DNA of 64,000 bases from an uncultured Eubacteriales bacterium. GTDB taxonomy: Bacteria > Bacillota > Clostridia > Oscillospirales > QAMX01. The stretch is taken from contig CAKTEH010000004.1 of the NCBI GenBank assembly GCA_934546935.1, positions 1 to 64,000 of the forward strand, given 5' to 3'. A program made the translations under genes and the position numbers. The notes beneath the pieces are model-generated. The model had not been told where the DNA came from. It saw only the letters and a program-made list of their open reading frames with translations, and made no database searches. Of the stretch, positions 42,787 through 51,299 are shown in pieces (position 1 is the first letter of the stretch; every line of letters starts with the position of its first letter).

Positions 42787-42921
42787 CTAAAGTGTCTTGA
42801 GTATTGCAACTGCCGGTTGACGAATTGCAAAGCGGCGGTTTATGGCATGCAACTGCATACCGCCGTATACTTGCAGGTAGAAAAGCGCGCTGGGCGCGCT
42901 GGAAAACGAGGTGAAATCTGA

Positions 42922-43908
42922 ATGATTTTTGCAGACAAAATCGTTGCACTGCGCAAGAAAAACGGCTGGTCGCAGGAAGAGCTTGCGGAAAAAATGGAGG
43001 TCTCCCGGCAATCGGTTTCTAAATGGGAAAGTGCGCAGTCGGTGCCAGATCTGGAGAAGGTTCTGCGCCTGTCCCGCCTGTTTGGCGTCAGCACGGACTA
43101 CCTGCTGAAGGATGAGCAGGAGGAAGTGGAATATTCAGAAGCGCAGGATGAATTGCCTTCTGCGCGCCGGGTCAGCATGGAAGAGGCCAATGCTTTTCTG
43201 TGTGCTAAAGATTATACAGCCGGGAAGATCGCCTTTGCAACGCTGCTTTGTATTTTATCACCGGTTTGTCTGTTCCTTCTTGCAGCGGCCAGCGAGACGG
43301 GAACGCTTGCGTTTTCCGAGAACCTGGCCTGTGGGCTCGGGCTGATAATCATGCTTCTGCTGGTTGCAGGCGCGGTGGCAATATATATTTACTGCGGTTC
43401 CAAAACCAGTGCATTTGCGTATCTGGAAAAAGAGGCTTTTGAAACCGAATATGGCGTCGCCGGGATGGTGAAACAGCGGCAGACTGCATATAAAGCGGTT
43501 TATACACGGTCCAATATTCTTGGCGCATGCCTATGTATTCTTTCCGTAGTTCCACTTTTTTCCGGAGCGTTTCTTTTTGAATCAGAGCTGTATTTGGTTG
43601 GAATGTTGGCACTGACGATGCTTTTGGCGGGCATAGGGGTTGTCTTTTTCATTACAGCCGGTATCCGGTGGGCAAGTATGCAGAAACTATTGCAAGAGGG
43701 GGACTATACCCGGCAGAGAAAAGCAGGCGCTTCTTTTTCCGATACAGTTTCAGCCGTATACTGGCTGCTTGTTGTCGCTGGCTTTCTTGCCTACAGCTTT
43801 TATACCGAGGATTGGGAAAACAGCTGGATCGTTTGGCCGGTTGCCGGTGTGCTTTATGCGGCAGTGGCTGTGGTATGCGGGGCGCTGCACCATGAAGAAA
43901 AGCGCTGA
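42922..43908 (+). CDS. XRE-family regulator fused to a membrane domain
   Basis: 328-aa protein. Residues 1-65 form an XRE helix-turn-helix (IVALRKKNGWSQEELAEKMEVSRQSVSKWESAQSVPDLEKVLRLSRLFGVSTDYLL). A linker and six or so transmembrane helices follow (about 100-325). Such membrane-tethered XRE proteins are common in Clostridia and may sense a membrane signal and control nearby genes; the target is unknown. GAGGTGAAA precedes the ATG. It is monocistronic with a terminator. Confidence 0.83.
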   Translation: MIFADKIVALRKKNGWSQEELAEKMEVSRQSVSKWESAQSVPDLEKVLRLSRLFGVSTDYLLKDEQEEVEYSEAQDELPSARRVSMEEANAFLCAKDYTAGKIAFATLLCILSPVCLFLLAAASETGTLAFSENLACGLGLIIMLLLVAGAVAIYIYCGSKTSAFAYLEKEAFETEYGVAGMVKQRQTAYKAVYTRSNILGACLCILSVVPLFSGAFLFESELYLVGMLALTMLLAGIGVVFFITAGIRWASMQKLLQEGDYTRQRKAGASFSDTVSAVYWLLVVAGFLAYSFYTEDWENSWIVWPVAGVLYAAVAVVCGALHHEEKR

Positions 43909-43942
43909 TTGATCTTTATGTATGGCCTTAATTTGGATTTTA

Positions 43943-43965
43943 GCCCGGCTTTGCCGGGCTTTCTT
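43943..43965 (+). terminator. Terminator after the XRE-membrane gene
   Basis: A seven-base GCCCGGC/GCCGGGC stem (43943-43949 and 43953-43959) is followed by TTTCTT. Confidence 0.75.
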
Positions 43966-44000
43966 CATTTGGATCGGGGATATTTTTGTGCCAGGATAAG

Positions 44001-44032
44001 AAAAAAACGCTTCCGGATTTTCCGAAAGCGTT
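44001..44032 (-). terminator. Mn-catalase terminator
   Basis: A stem pairs 44006-44017 with 44021-44032 (one mismatch) and is followed on the minus strand by a run of seven Ts. Confidence 0.8.
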
Positions 44033-44057
44033 AGAAGTACGCCTATGCGGACGCCGC

Positions 44058-44726
44058 TTATTGAAAAGATGGCGCTGCAACCTTTGTATCGGGGAACGGG
44101 GAATCTGAGGGCGAAGGCTCGGACATGCTGAAATACATTTTTGCGGCTTTGGTCGTGCCAAAATCCTGGTTGGAGCCGGTGCGCTGCACTTTGTTGAAGG
44201 CCTCCCGGAACATGGCGTTGTGCGCTTCCTCGCGGTTGAGCAAAAAATCGATGGTTTCTCGAACCTTTTTATCCTCGATCTGCCGGTAGAGGTATTCATA
44301 CACAACCTTTGCCCTTTGTTCAGACGCAATATTGGAAAGCAAATCTGCGCAAAGATCACCGGTTACGGTGACGTAATCGCTGGTCCAGGAGTATCCGGAG
44401 GCATTAATCAGTCCAGGATTCAGTCCTAAAAGCACATGAGACTGGATTTCTCCCGCCGGAACACAAACGGCATCGACGTCGTGGCCGTTTAAAAGATGAA
44501 TGGTCTGCGCGACCATTTCCATATGCCCGAGTTCTTCCGCCGCGATATCCAGAAACAGATCCTTAATTTCCGGATCTTTAATCCTGAAGCTTTGAGACAT
44601 ATACTGCATCGCGGCCTTCAGCTCGCCGTTAGCTCCGCCCAGCTGTTCCTGCAGAAGCGCGGCATATTGGGGATTCGGCCTTTCCACGCCGACCGGATGG
44701 AAAAGAATTTTTTCATGTTTAAACAT
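44058..44726 (-). CDS. Manganese catalase (CotJC-like)
   Basis: 222-aa ferritin-like four-helix protein that dismutates hydrogen peroxide at a di-manganese site. Ligand clusters are GELKAAMQY (Glu35), AAEELGHMEM (Glu65/His68), ASEQRAKVVYEYL and NREEAHNAMF (Glu/His). Related short Mn-catalases include the spore-coat protein CotJC of Bacillus. With YunB elsewhere in the window a spore role is possible but not shown. It is monocistronic, and its start AAAGCGAGGTGCTTT region shows a GAGG site. Confidence 0.88.
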   Translation of the reverse strand: MFKHEKILFHPVGVERPNPQYAALLQEQLGGANGELKAAMQYMSQSFRIKDPEIKDLFLDIAAEELGHMEMVAQTIHLLNGHDVDAVCVPAGEIQSHVLLGLNPGLINASGYSWTSDYVTVTGDLCADLLSNIASEQRAKVVYEYLYRQIEDKKVRETIDFLLNREEAHNAMFREAFNKVQRTGSNQDFGTTKAAKMYFSMSEPSPSDSPFPDTKVAAPSFQ

Positions 44727-44877
44727 AAAGCACCTCGCTTTCTATGCTTAAGTATCTGTATTTACTTCGTTTTTCATGCATAAAAATGTTAAAAAACCTT
44801 GAAAACCTTTAAAAACAGATCAATTTGAGCTTGTGGCGTGGAAGGCATATGAGAAAACAGATTTTTTAACTTTGCGC

Positions 44878-44906
44878 TTGAAAAATCTGTTCAGGTATGT
44901 TAAAAT
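44878..44906 (+). promoter_or_regulatory. tRNA-Leu promoter
   Basis: TTGAAA (44878-44883), 17 bases, TAAAAT (44901-44906), about 16 bases before the mature tRNA. Confidence 0.7.
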
Positions 44907-44921
44907 ATAAATACTGTTCAT

Positions 44922-45008
44922 GCCGGCGTGATGGAATTGGCAGACGTGCTGGACTCAAAATCCAGTGGTGGCGACACCGTGCGGGTTCGACCCCCGCCGC
45001 CGGCACCA
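44922..45008 (+). tRNA. tRNA-Leu, anticodon CAA
   Basis: Acceptor stem GCCGGCG pairs with CGCCGGC. The anticodon loop CTCAAAA gives CAA, reading UUG leucine codons. A long variable arm (GTGGCGACACC) marks it as class II, and the T arm GCGGGTTCGACCCCCGC is canonical. CCA is encoded at 45006-45008. It is a single tRNA with its own promoter and terminator. Confidence 0.97.
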
Positions 45009-45053
45009 AGAAAAGCCCTAGGTATCAGCTTGATATCTGGGGCTTTTCTGCGT
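45009..45053 (+). terminator. Terminator after tRNA-Leu
   Basis: Outer stem AGAAAAGCCC/GGGCTTTTCT (45009-45018 and 45040-45049) with an inner GGTATC/GATATC stem. Confidence 0.7.
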
Positions 45054-45413
45054 CCAAGGCCGATTTTTTATTTTCGGGTGCGGAGTCAAATCTGTGGGTT
45101 GAAAAGCATATTTACAAGCAAAAATGCTAATGAAATTTGCCAATATAATCTCGCAGTCCGTTTTATCTTGTAATTGCATCAGGCGCGGCTGTCTTTTTCA
45201 TCGTTGAACGGAAAAGATATTCCTGCCGAAAAAATAAAGATATATTCGCGAGGCTGAAAGATGCTGTTTACTTATTCGAGGTTTTTTGCCGTAAAGCGCG
45301 GCTGATGGACTGCCTTGAAAATCAGGAATTTTCGCAAATGCAAAGCAAAAAATACCAGGCACTGGGGCGGAAGCAAACTATATTTTGAAGCATCAATGGA
45401 CGACAAATATTTA
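45054..45413. other. Intergenic stretch without a convincing gene
   Basis: AT-richer DNA. The plus frame 45149-45388 stays open for 79 sense codons (..FFIVERKRYSCRKNKDIF.. to ..ALGRKQTIF) but has no ATG, GTG or TTG near its start and no ribosome binding site. Its product is not recognised, so it may be a gene relic or chance. Confidence 0.4.
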
Positions 45414-45659
45414 TTACCCGTCCAGTTTATTTCCGCAATACGGACATCGTTCTAAAGGCTTTAGCAGCAGTAAATCCGGCAAATGGTTTCCGCAGCTCGG
45501 GCAACGGAATCCATGTCGCCCCACGATAGCAATTGCAATGGCTTCCGCGGCAATTGCCCAAAGTAAGTACACGTTTTTTGTGAACAGACCGATTAATATA
45601 CAAAGAATCATTGCCGCAGCCAAACAGAAAGCAATGCGGCGGGCAAGCTTATAAGTCAT
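45414..45659 (-). CDS. Small two-helix membrane protein with zinc-ribbon tail
   Basis: 81-aa protein. Two transmembrane helices (about 8-26 and 28-47) are followed by CPSCGNHLPDLLLLKPLERCPYCGNKL, two CxxC knuckles that should bind one zinc. AAAGGGGATC precedes the ATG, which overlaps the upstream hydrolase by 11 bases. The family is not recognised; zinc-ribbon membrane proteins of this size are frequent in Clostridia and mostly uncharacterised. Confidence 0.72.
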   Translation of the reverse strand: MTYKLARRIAFCLAAAMILCILIGLFTKNVYLLWAIAAEAIAIAIVGRHGFRCPSCGNHLPDLLLLKPLERCPYCGNKLDG

Positions 45660-46452
45660 ACTGATCCCCTTTTTTTGTTATTCCAAGCAGATTTTCCAAC
45701 CAGGCGTAGGCCTGCACTTTCTTGGTGAGGAAGATTCCGCGTGGCGCGATTTCTGCAGCAAGCTCGTCCACATCGCAGTACTGTGCCATGCCGGGGACAT
45801 AAAGTGCATAGTTGTGAATGATGTGCGCGTTGAAAATGGAACGCAGCGTACCGGTGCCGCAGGAGGATATCCCTGCGCGGATGCGGCGGTCATACCAGGT
45901 AATCCAAAGCGTCTCCTGGCCGCCGAGAGAGTGCCCGACCGCGCCGATGCGCCGGGCGTCAACAAAATCCAGCGATTCCAGAAGGTCGACTGCGACGGAG
46001 AGATCATGCAGATATTTTGTCTGCAGGCATGCGCCATGGGTCAGATACTGTAGGAATGCAAAGCGTTCATATTGGCTCAGCGTTTCCGGGCAGTCGGCAA
46101 AGGGGGAGGGGATACGTTCTTCGAAGCACAAAAGGTCAGGCGCAAGGACGACAAAGCCGCGCCGGACAAGATCCAGCCCGTAAGCTTGCATTGGATCCCC
46201 AGCCAGTCCGACAACCTCGCTTTTTCCCAAAGCCCATTTTCCCGCGTGCTGGTGGATGGCGAGGACTGCGGGGCTTTTGGCCGGGGCGTGTTTGGGAATC
46301 AGGAGAAATGCGCGGATGCGTTCATCCTTTTCGACGCAATATTCGACCAGACGGCGCAGATGGTCGCCTGCGTCCGTTTCAGAAAGGGTGCGAAGTTGCA
46401 GCGGCATTTTTTCCGGGAACCTGCCGAGGCAGGAAAGGATTTGTTCTCTCAT
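45649..46452 (-). CDS. Alpha/beta hydrolase, dienelactone-hydrolase-like, apparently C-terminally shortened
   Basis: 267-aa protein with the nucleophile elbow AVGHSLGGQE (Ser in GHSLGG) and the strand LVRRGFVVLAPDLLCFEER typical of the DLH/acetyl-xylan-esterase group. After the strand IAPRGIFLT, where this group normally continues with catalytic Asp and His, the protein ends within about 25 residues without the final His loop. It may be truncated, or the family may use a different His. The ATG at 46452 follows GGAGGATGAT. It lies 23 bases after the HAD phosphatase gene. Confidence 0.7.
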   Translation of the reverse strand: MREQILSCLGRFPEKMPLQLRTLSETDAGDHLRRLVEYCVEKDERIRAFLLIPKHAPAKSPAVLAIHQHAGKWALGKSEVVGLAGDPMQAYGLDLVRRGFVVLAPDLLCFEERIPSPFADCPETLSQYERFAFLQYLTHGACLQTKYLHDLSVAVDLLESLDFVDARRIGAVGHSLGGQETLWITWYDRRIRAGISSCGTGTLRSIFNAHIIHNYALYVPGMAQYCDVDELAAEIAPRGIFLTKKVQAYAWLENLLGITKKGDQYDL

Positions 46453-46475
46453 ATCATCCTCCGTGTTTCCATTTT

Positions 46476-47129
46476 TCACAGCGTAAGCAGCAGCGCTTCC
46501 GTCTGTTCTATAGTATCGGCGATATAATCTGCGCCTGCAGCTTCGAGTTCTCCGGCTTTAGCGTAGCCGAAGCGGACGCCAAGGCTTGCAATGCCGTTGA
46601 TTTTTGCACCAAGGATGTCATGCCGCCGGTCTCCAACCATAATGCAGCGCTGGCGGTCTTTTTCAGACAGACGCAGACGCAGGAGGGCTTCGGCGATGAC
46701 CTCGGCCTTTGCGCTGCGCCTGCCGTCGAGCTCGCTGCCTACAACTACAGAAAAATAGGAAGCAAGCGCATATTTTTCCAAGATCTGTTGCGCAAATATC
46801 CAGGGTTTTGAGGTTGCCAGCGCCAGAGTTTTTCCTGCATCACACAGGTGCTGGAGCATAGGACGGATTCCCGGATATACGCGGTTTTCAAATACGCCGG
46901 CCGTGGAAAACCGCTCGCGGTATTTTTCCACGGCGAGCTTTGCCTTTTCTTCATCAAAACCATAAAATTGCATAAAGGAATCCATAAGCGGCGGGCCGAT
47001 AAATTCAGTTAACGTATTTAAGTCGGCGGTCTGAATACCGAAATGGCGCAGCGCATAAGCAACACAGCGTGTAATCCCCTCTTTTGGGTCAGTCAGTGTT
47101 CCATCCAGATCAAAAAGCAAAATATCCAT
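46476..47129 (-). CDS. HAD-family phosphatase (phosphoglycolate phosphatase-like)
   Basis: 217-aa hydrolase. Motif I is LFDLDGTLTDP with the nucleophile Asp, motif II LALATSKP, motif III Lys in RRSAKAEVI and motif IV MVGDRRHDILGA. A helical cap occupies about 15-80. It dephosphorylates small phosphometabolites; Gph- or PpaX-like activity is possible. GGGAG precedes the ATG. It is first in a unit with the alpha/beta hydrolase and the zinc-ribbon membrane protein. Confidence 0.83.
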   Translation of the reverse strand: MDILLFDLDGTLTDPKEGITRCVAYALRHFGIQTADLNTLTEFIGPPLMDSFMQFYGFDEEKAKLAVEKYRERFSTAGVFENRVYPGIRPMLQHLCDAGKTLALATSKPWIFAQQILEKYALASYFSVVVGSELDGRRSAKAEVIAEALLRLRLSEKDRQRCIMVGDRRHDILGAKINGIASLGVRFGYAKAGELEAAGADYIADTIEQTEALLLTL

Positions 47130-47152
47130 TTTCTACACTCCCGGGATTTATG

Positions 47153-47184
47153 AAAAAGGCGTCGGAAAAATTCCAACGCCTTTT
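47153..47184 (-). terminator. fba terminator
   Basis: AAAGGCGT..GGAA/TTCC..ACGCCTTT stem, followed by a T-rich minus-strand tail. Confidence 0.75.
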
Positions 47185-47200
47185 ATTTCGTTTAGAAACT

Positions 47201-48169
47201 TTATGCTTTGCCGTTGCAGCCAAGTACATCGACGATCTTATGACGGACCATTTCCTTAATATTGGCGCGGGCGGGCTTAAGGTATTCACGCGGGTCAAAC
47301 TTGTCCGGATGCTGTGCAAAGAATTCACGGATCGTGCCAGTCATGGCAAGACGCAGGTCGGAGTCAATATTGATTTTACAAACGGACATAGTAGAGGCTT
47401 TGCGCAGCTGCTCCTCGGGGATACCGACTGCATCCGGCATCTTTCCGCCGTTTTCGTTGATCATCTTTACGAAATTCTGCGGGACAGAGGAGGATCCGTG
47501 CAGCACGATCGGGAAGCCCGGCAGGCGGCGGGAAATCTCTTCAAGGATGTCGAAACGCAGGGGGGGCGGAACCAAGATGCCCTTTTCGTTACGGGTGCAC
47601 TGTTCCGGGGTAAATTTGTATGCGCCATGGCTGGTACCAATGGCAATGGCAAGGGAGTCGACGCCGGTCTTTTCGACGAACTCCTCAACCTCTTCCGGAC
47701 GGGTGTAGGAGGAATCTTCGGCGGAAACCTTGACGTCGTCTTCAACGCCGGCAAGGGTGCCCAGTTCACCTTCAACGACAACGCCGTGCGCGTGGGCATA
47801 TTCCACAACCTTGCGGGTCAGGGCGATATTATCTTTAAAGGAATGGGAGGAACCGTCAATCATAACGGAGGTAAAGCCGCCGTCAATGCAGGATTTGCAG
47901 GTTTCAAAATCGGGACCGTGGTCGAGGTGCAGGACGATCGGAATTTCCGGGCATTCGATGACTGCGGCTTCGACGAGCTTGACAAGGTAGGTGTGGTTGG
48001 CATAAGCACGCGCACCCTTGGAAACCTGAAGGATCAGCGGGGCTTTTTCCTCACGGGCAGCCTCAGTGATACCCTGGACAATCTCCATATTGTTGACGTT
48101 GAAAGCGCCGATGGCGTAGCCGCCTTCATAAGCTTTCTTGAACATTTCGGTAGAAGTTACCAGTGCCAT
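47201..48169 (-). CDS. fba: Class II fructose-bisphosphate aldolase
   Basis: 322-aa zinc aldolase of glycolysis. Signatures include YAIGAFNVNNMEIVQGI at the start, HLDHGPDFETC (catalytic Asp83 and zinc His84), GFTSVMIDGSSHSFKDNI, VVVEGELG, AIGTSHGAYKF (zinc His) and VLHGSSSVP. AAGGAGC precedes the ATG. It is monocistronic and divergent from the phosphofructokinase gene, which makes the adjacent metabolic step. Confidence 0.94.
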   Translation of the reverse strand: MALVTSTEMFKKAYEGGYAIGAFNVNNMEIVQGITEAAREEKAPLILQVSKGARAYANHTYLVKLVEAAVIECPEIPIVLHLDHGPDFETCKSCIDGGFTSVMIDGSSHSFKDNIALTRKVVEYAHAHGVVVEGELGTLAGVEDDVKVSAEDSSYTRPEEVEEFVEKTGVDSLAIAIGTSHGAYKFTPEQCTRNEKGILVPPPLRFDILEEISRRLPGFPIVLHGSSSVPQNFVKMINENGGKMPDAVGIPEEQLRKASTMSVCKINIDSDLRLAMTGTIREFFAQHPDKFDPREYLKPARANIKEMVRHKIVDVLGCNGKA

Positions 48170-48356
48170 TTTACTCGCTCCTTATTTTGATAAATTTAAA
48201 AGGCGTTTTTTGGCTTTTGACCATTACTAAGTATACCAGTATTTTTCCACTTTAGCAAGCCTAAAGCGGAATTTCCAGCCAAAAATGTCATTTCTGTTAT
48301 AAGTGTCCGCATTTTTTCCTGCATTTTTGGACGAAAGCATAAATTTGTATGAAAAA

Positions 48357-48385
48357 TTGATTTTCCGGAAGGATTATGGTATAAT
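48357..48385 (+). promoter_or_regulatory. Promoter of the phosphofructokinase gene
   Basis: TTGATT (48357-48362), 17 bases, TATAAT (48380-48385). Confidence 0.75.
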
Positions 48386-48477
48386 CAAAAAAGCTGAAAT
48401 GCGGGAGCACCGGTTTGCAGGAGATTTCCGGCTGTACCGGCACCGCTTAGAATTATTGAGTTTTGGAGGTCATGTTT

Positions 48478-49716
48478 ATGGCACAGCTGAAAGGCGCATG
48501 CATTATCGGGCAGTCCGGCGGTCCTTCCGCAGTGATCAACTGCTCGGCTTACGGCGTCATTAAAACCGCTTTGGAAAATCCGAGCATTACAAAGGTTTAC
48601 GGCGCATACCACGGCATCAAAGGCGTCCTCAACGATGAGCTGATGATTATGGATGAGGAAGATGCTTGCGAACTGGAAAATATGCTGCATACCCCGTCCT
48701 CAGCACTCGGTTCCTGCCGCTATAAAATTGCAGATCCGGATGATGACGACACCGATTATAAGCGCATTCTTGAAATTTTCAAGAAATACGACGTACGCTA
48801 TTTTTTCTATAACGGCGGAAACGATTCGATGGATACCTGCAATAAGATTTCGAAATATATGAACCGTATCGGGTATGACTGCCGTGTTATGGGCGTTCCG
48901 AAAACGATTGATAACGACCTCGCAGGTACCGACCACTGCCCGGGCTTTGCGTCCGCAGCCAAATATATTGCGACGTCTATCATGGAAGTCTCCCGTGACA
49001 GCCAGGTTTATGATACTGGCATGATTACCATCATCGAGTGCATGGGCCGCCATGCCGGGTGGCTGACAGCCGCCGCGGCGCTCGCGGGTGTAAAGGGAGA
49101 CGGCCCGGATCTCGTCTATCTGCCGGAAGTTGATTTTAATATGGATAACTTTATCGCCGATATTAAGCGCGTCTACGGCGAAAAGAAGAATTGCATTGTC
49201 GCCGTCTCCGAAGGCGTCCATTATGCAGACGGCACTTTTGTTTCCGAAGCGAAAACCTCCGGTACCGACGGATTTGGACATGCCCAGCTCGGTGGTCTTG
49301 CCGCAAGACTGGCGGATGTCGTCAAGGCTGCAACCGGCGCTAAAGTCCGCCCAATTGAGCTGAGCCTGCTGCAGCGCTGTGCAGCGCACTGCGCTTCTGG
49401 CACGGATATCGCGGAATCCTTTATGTCCGGAAAGGTTGCCGTAGAAGCAGCCGTGGAAGGTGCGACCGATAAAATGGTCGGCTTTGCCTGCACCCGTGAT
49501 GAAAATGGTTATAAGTGCGAGCCGAAGCTTTTCGACCTCAGCCTTGTTGCAAATACGGAGAAGAAAGTCCCGTTGGAGTGGATTAATGAGGCTGGCAACG
49601 GCGTAACCCAGGACTTCATCGACTACTGCCTGCCGTTAATCCAGGGTGAAACCGGTATGGTTAAAGAAGACGGGCTGCCTCGATTCGTAAACCTCAAGAA
49701 GGTTTTTGCCAAATAA
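48478..49716 (+). CDS. pfp: Pyrophosphate-dependent 6-phosphofructokinase
   Basis: 412-aa phosphofructokinase. The nucleotide-site motif is NGGNDSMDT with Asp116 where ATP enzymes carry Gly, and the substrate motif is VPKTIDNDL with Lys142 in place of the Gly of ATP enzymes. Both substitutions mark PPi as the phosphoryl donor, making the step reversible and saving ATP. Other blocks are GQSGGPSAVIN and ECMGRHAGWL. The start at 48478 follows GGAGGT. It stands back to back with fba. Confidence 0.92.
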   Translation: MAQLKGACIIGQSGGPSAVINCSAYGVIKTALENPSITKVYGAYHGIKGVLNDELMIMDEEDACELENMLHTPSSALGSCRYKIADPDDDDTDYKRILEIFKKYDVRYFFYNGGNDSMDTCNKISKYMNRIGYDCRVMGVPKTIDNDLAGTDHCPGFASAAKYIATSIMEVSRDSQVYDTGMITIIECMGRHAGWLTAAAALAGVKGDGPDLVYLPEVDFNMDNFIADIKRVYGEKKNCIVAVSEGVHYADGTFVSEAKTSGTDGFGHAQLGGLAARLADVVKAATGAKVRPIELSLLQRCAAHCASGTDIAESFMSGKVAVEAAVEGATDKMVGFACTRDENGYKCEPKLFDLSLVANTEKKVPLEWINEAGNGVTQDFIDYCLPLIQGETGMVKEDGLPRFVNLKKVFAK

Positions 49717-49728
49717 GCGAAGAATGCA

Positions 49729-49768
49729 AACCGGTGATGCAAATTCCTGCATCACCGGTTCTTTTTTT
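49729..49768 (+). terminator. pfp terminator
   Basis: A perfect 13-bp stem (49729-49741 and 49748-49760) is followed by CTTTTTTT. Confidence 0.9.
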
Positions 49769-49809
49769 GTCGGAAACCGACCTGATTTAACGGCCGCCAG
49801 AACTTTTTC

Positions 49810-49839
49810 TTGACGGCTGTAGAGGAGATTGCCTATAAT
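49810..49839 (+). promoter_or_regulatory. Promoter of the GH5-like gene
   Basis: TTGACG (49810-49815), 18 bases, TATAAT (49834-49839). Confidence 0.65.
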
Positions 49840-49876
49840 TTAAGCAACGCTTATGCATAAACGAAAGGGGCATGTT

Positions 49877-51211
49877 ATGAAAAAGACGGTTGTGTATTCA
49901 TCATTACGCGGTTTCAATTATACGCAGTCTGACGCATGGAACGATCGGGATGGCTGGTCGCGTTATAATCACGCTATTGTGGACCGGGATATGGGCTATG
50001 CCGAACGTCTGCGGTTGAACAGCGCACGCATTTTCCTGCCTTATTCGTGTTACAGGGAGAATCCGGAAAAATTCCTGGCGGATGTAAAGGACTTTGTCCA
50101 GACTGCCTGGAAACATGGGATTTCCACAAACCCGATTGTTTATTTCGGATTCTTTGCCACCGGTTCCCGCGAAGAAGAGTTTGAGCCGGTCGAAGGCGAA
50201 TCACTTCGCCCGCTGGCAAAGACCATACGTGACCCGTCATTGTGGCATTATGGGGAAGCGTATTTTGACCGGCTTTATGAGGCCATTGGTTCTGAACCTG
50301 GGCTTTTATTCTGGGATATTTCCAATGAGCCGGGTTATACCGACAATTTTGTAACCTGGTATGATGAGGAGCCGGCCTATGTCCAGGATTTCCGTCCTTG
50401 CCGCCCGGATATGGAAGAATTGCGTGCCAAACAGGAGAAAACCTGGGAATTTATCCGTCATTTCTGCAAATATGTTAAATCAAAGGATCCGGATCACGAT
50501 ATCGGTGTCGGCAATATTTTTATCTGGGAAACAGAACCGAGCCGAACCGCAGAACTTGTTGATGTGATCGTATTCCATGACTATTCTGCCACGCGCGCGC
50601 GTCTGCGCGAAGCGCTGGATATGGCGGTTGCGCTTGGGAAAAAATACAATAAGCCGGTTGTTGATAATGAGATGTGCTGCATAGGCCGCGGCAATCCTTA
50701 TGACATGGCGATCGGACTGCATGATGAATATAAAATCGGATGGTACCTCTTTGAGCTGATGATCGGGGAGGATGGATGGAATCGCGTCCACGGCGTCGTC
50801 TATCCCGATGGTACGGTCCGTGACCCGGCAATTGTCGCGGCAATTTACGGATTCCACCGTAACCGGGGCGCCAGCGCGGTTCGTTCTGATGTGGGACAGG
50901 AGGATTATGTAAATCGCGCGATCTATTATGCGGATAAAGTACTGCATGATATCCGCCGGCCGCGCCGGCAGGATCACACTGCCGATGCGCAGGAACTGCT
51001 GGAAGCTTGTGAGTTTGCTGCAAATCTGCTTGAAGGCGGCGAGCTTGTCCCAATGGCTTATCCGCCGACAGCGAAAATCGAAGCTTATCGCCGGATGGAG
51101 AATCCGGATTGTTACGAAATCGCAGATTACCTGACTGCTCTGATTGAGACGCTGAAGAAAAGCTGTCATTATGTCAAGGAGGATAACACCCTGCGTGAGC
51201 TTCGCATATAA
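49877..51211 (+). CDS. GH5-like (clan GH-A) glycoside hydrolase
   Basis: 444-aa (beta/alpha)8 protein. Acid/base Glu151 sits in FWDISNEPG and nucleophile Glu265 in PVVDNEMCC, the two catalytic glutamates of retaining clan A enzymes such as cellulases and mannanases. RGFNYTQSDAW and LRLNSARIFLPYSCY are typical of the first strands. No signal peptide is present, so it should act inside the cell on short oligosaccharides. The start at 49877 follows AAAGGGG. It is alone between promoter and terminator. Confidence 0.78.
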   Translation: MKKTVVYSSLRGFNYTQSDAWNDRDGWSRYNHAIVDRDMGYAERLRLNSARIFLPYSCYRENPEKFLADVKDFVQTAWKHGISTNPIVYFGFFATGSREEEFEPVEGESLRPLAKTIRDPSLWHYGEAYFDRLYEAIGSEPGLLFWDISNEPGYTDNFVTWYDEEPAYVQDFRPCRPDMEELRAKQEKTWEFIRHFCKYVKSKDPDHDIGVGNIFIWETEPSRTAELVDVIVFHDYSATRARLREALDMAVALGKKYNKPVVDNEMCCIGRGNPYDMAIGLHDEYKIGWYLFELMIGEDGWNRVHGVVYPDGTVRDPAIVAAIYGFHRNRGASAVRSDVGQEDYVNRAIYYADKVLHDIRRPRRQDHTADAQELLEACEFAANLLEGGELVPMAYPPTAKIEAYRRMENPDCYEIADYLTALIETLKKSCHYVKEDNTLRELRI

Positions 51212-51258
51212 ATTGCCCAGCCCCGTAAAATCTGTGCGCAGGGAGAAAATAGGGATAA

Positions 51259-51299
51259 AAAAGCCCGGAACCGGTAATTTCCCCGGTTCCGGGCTTTTA
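51259..51299. terminator. Bidirectional terminator
   Basis: A perfect 16-bp stem (51259-51274 and 51283-51298) has AAAA/TTTT outer ends, serving convergent genes. Confidence 0.85.

Noticed and set aside
47084..48190. Long plus-strand frame of 368 aa opposite fba
   Set aside because: It is the exact antisense of a certain aldolase gene; it has no ribosome binding site and no known protein features. High GC at third positions keeps the antisense frame open.
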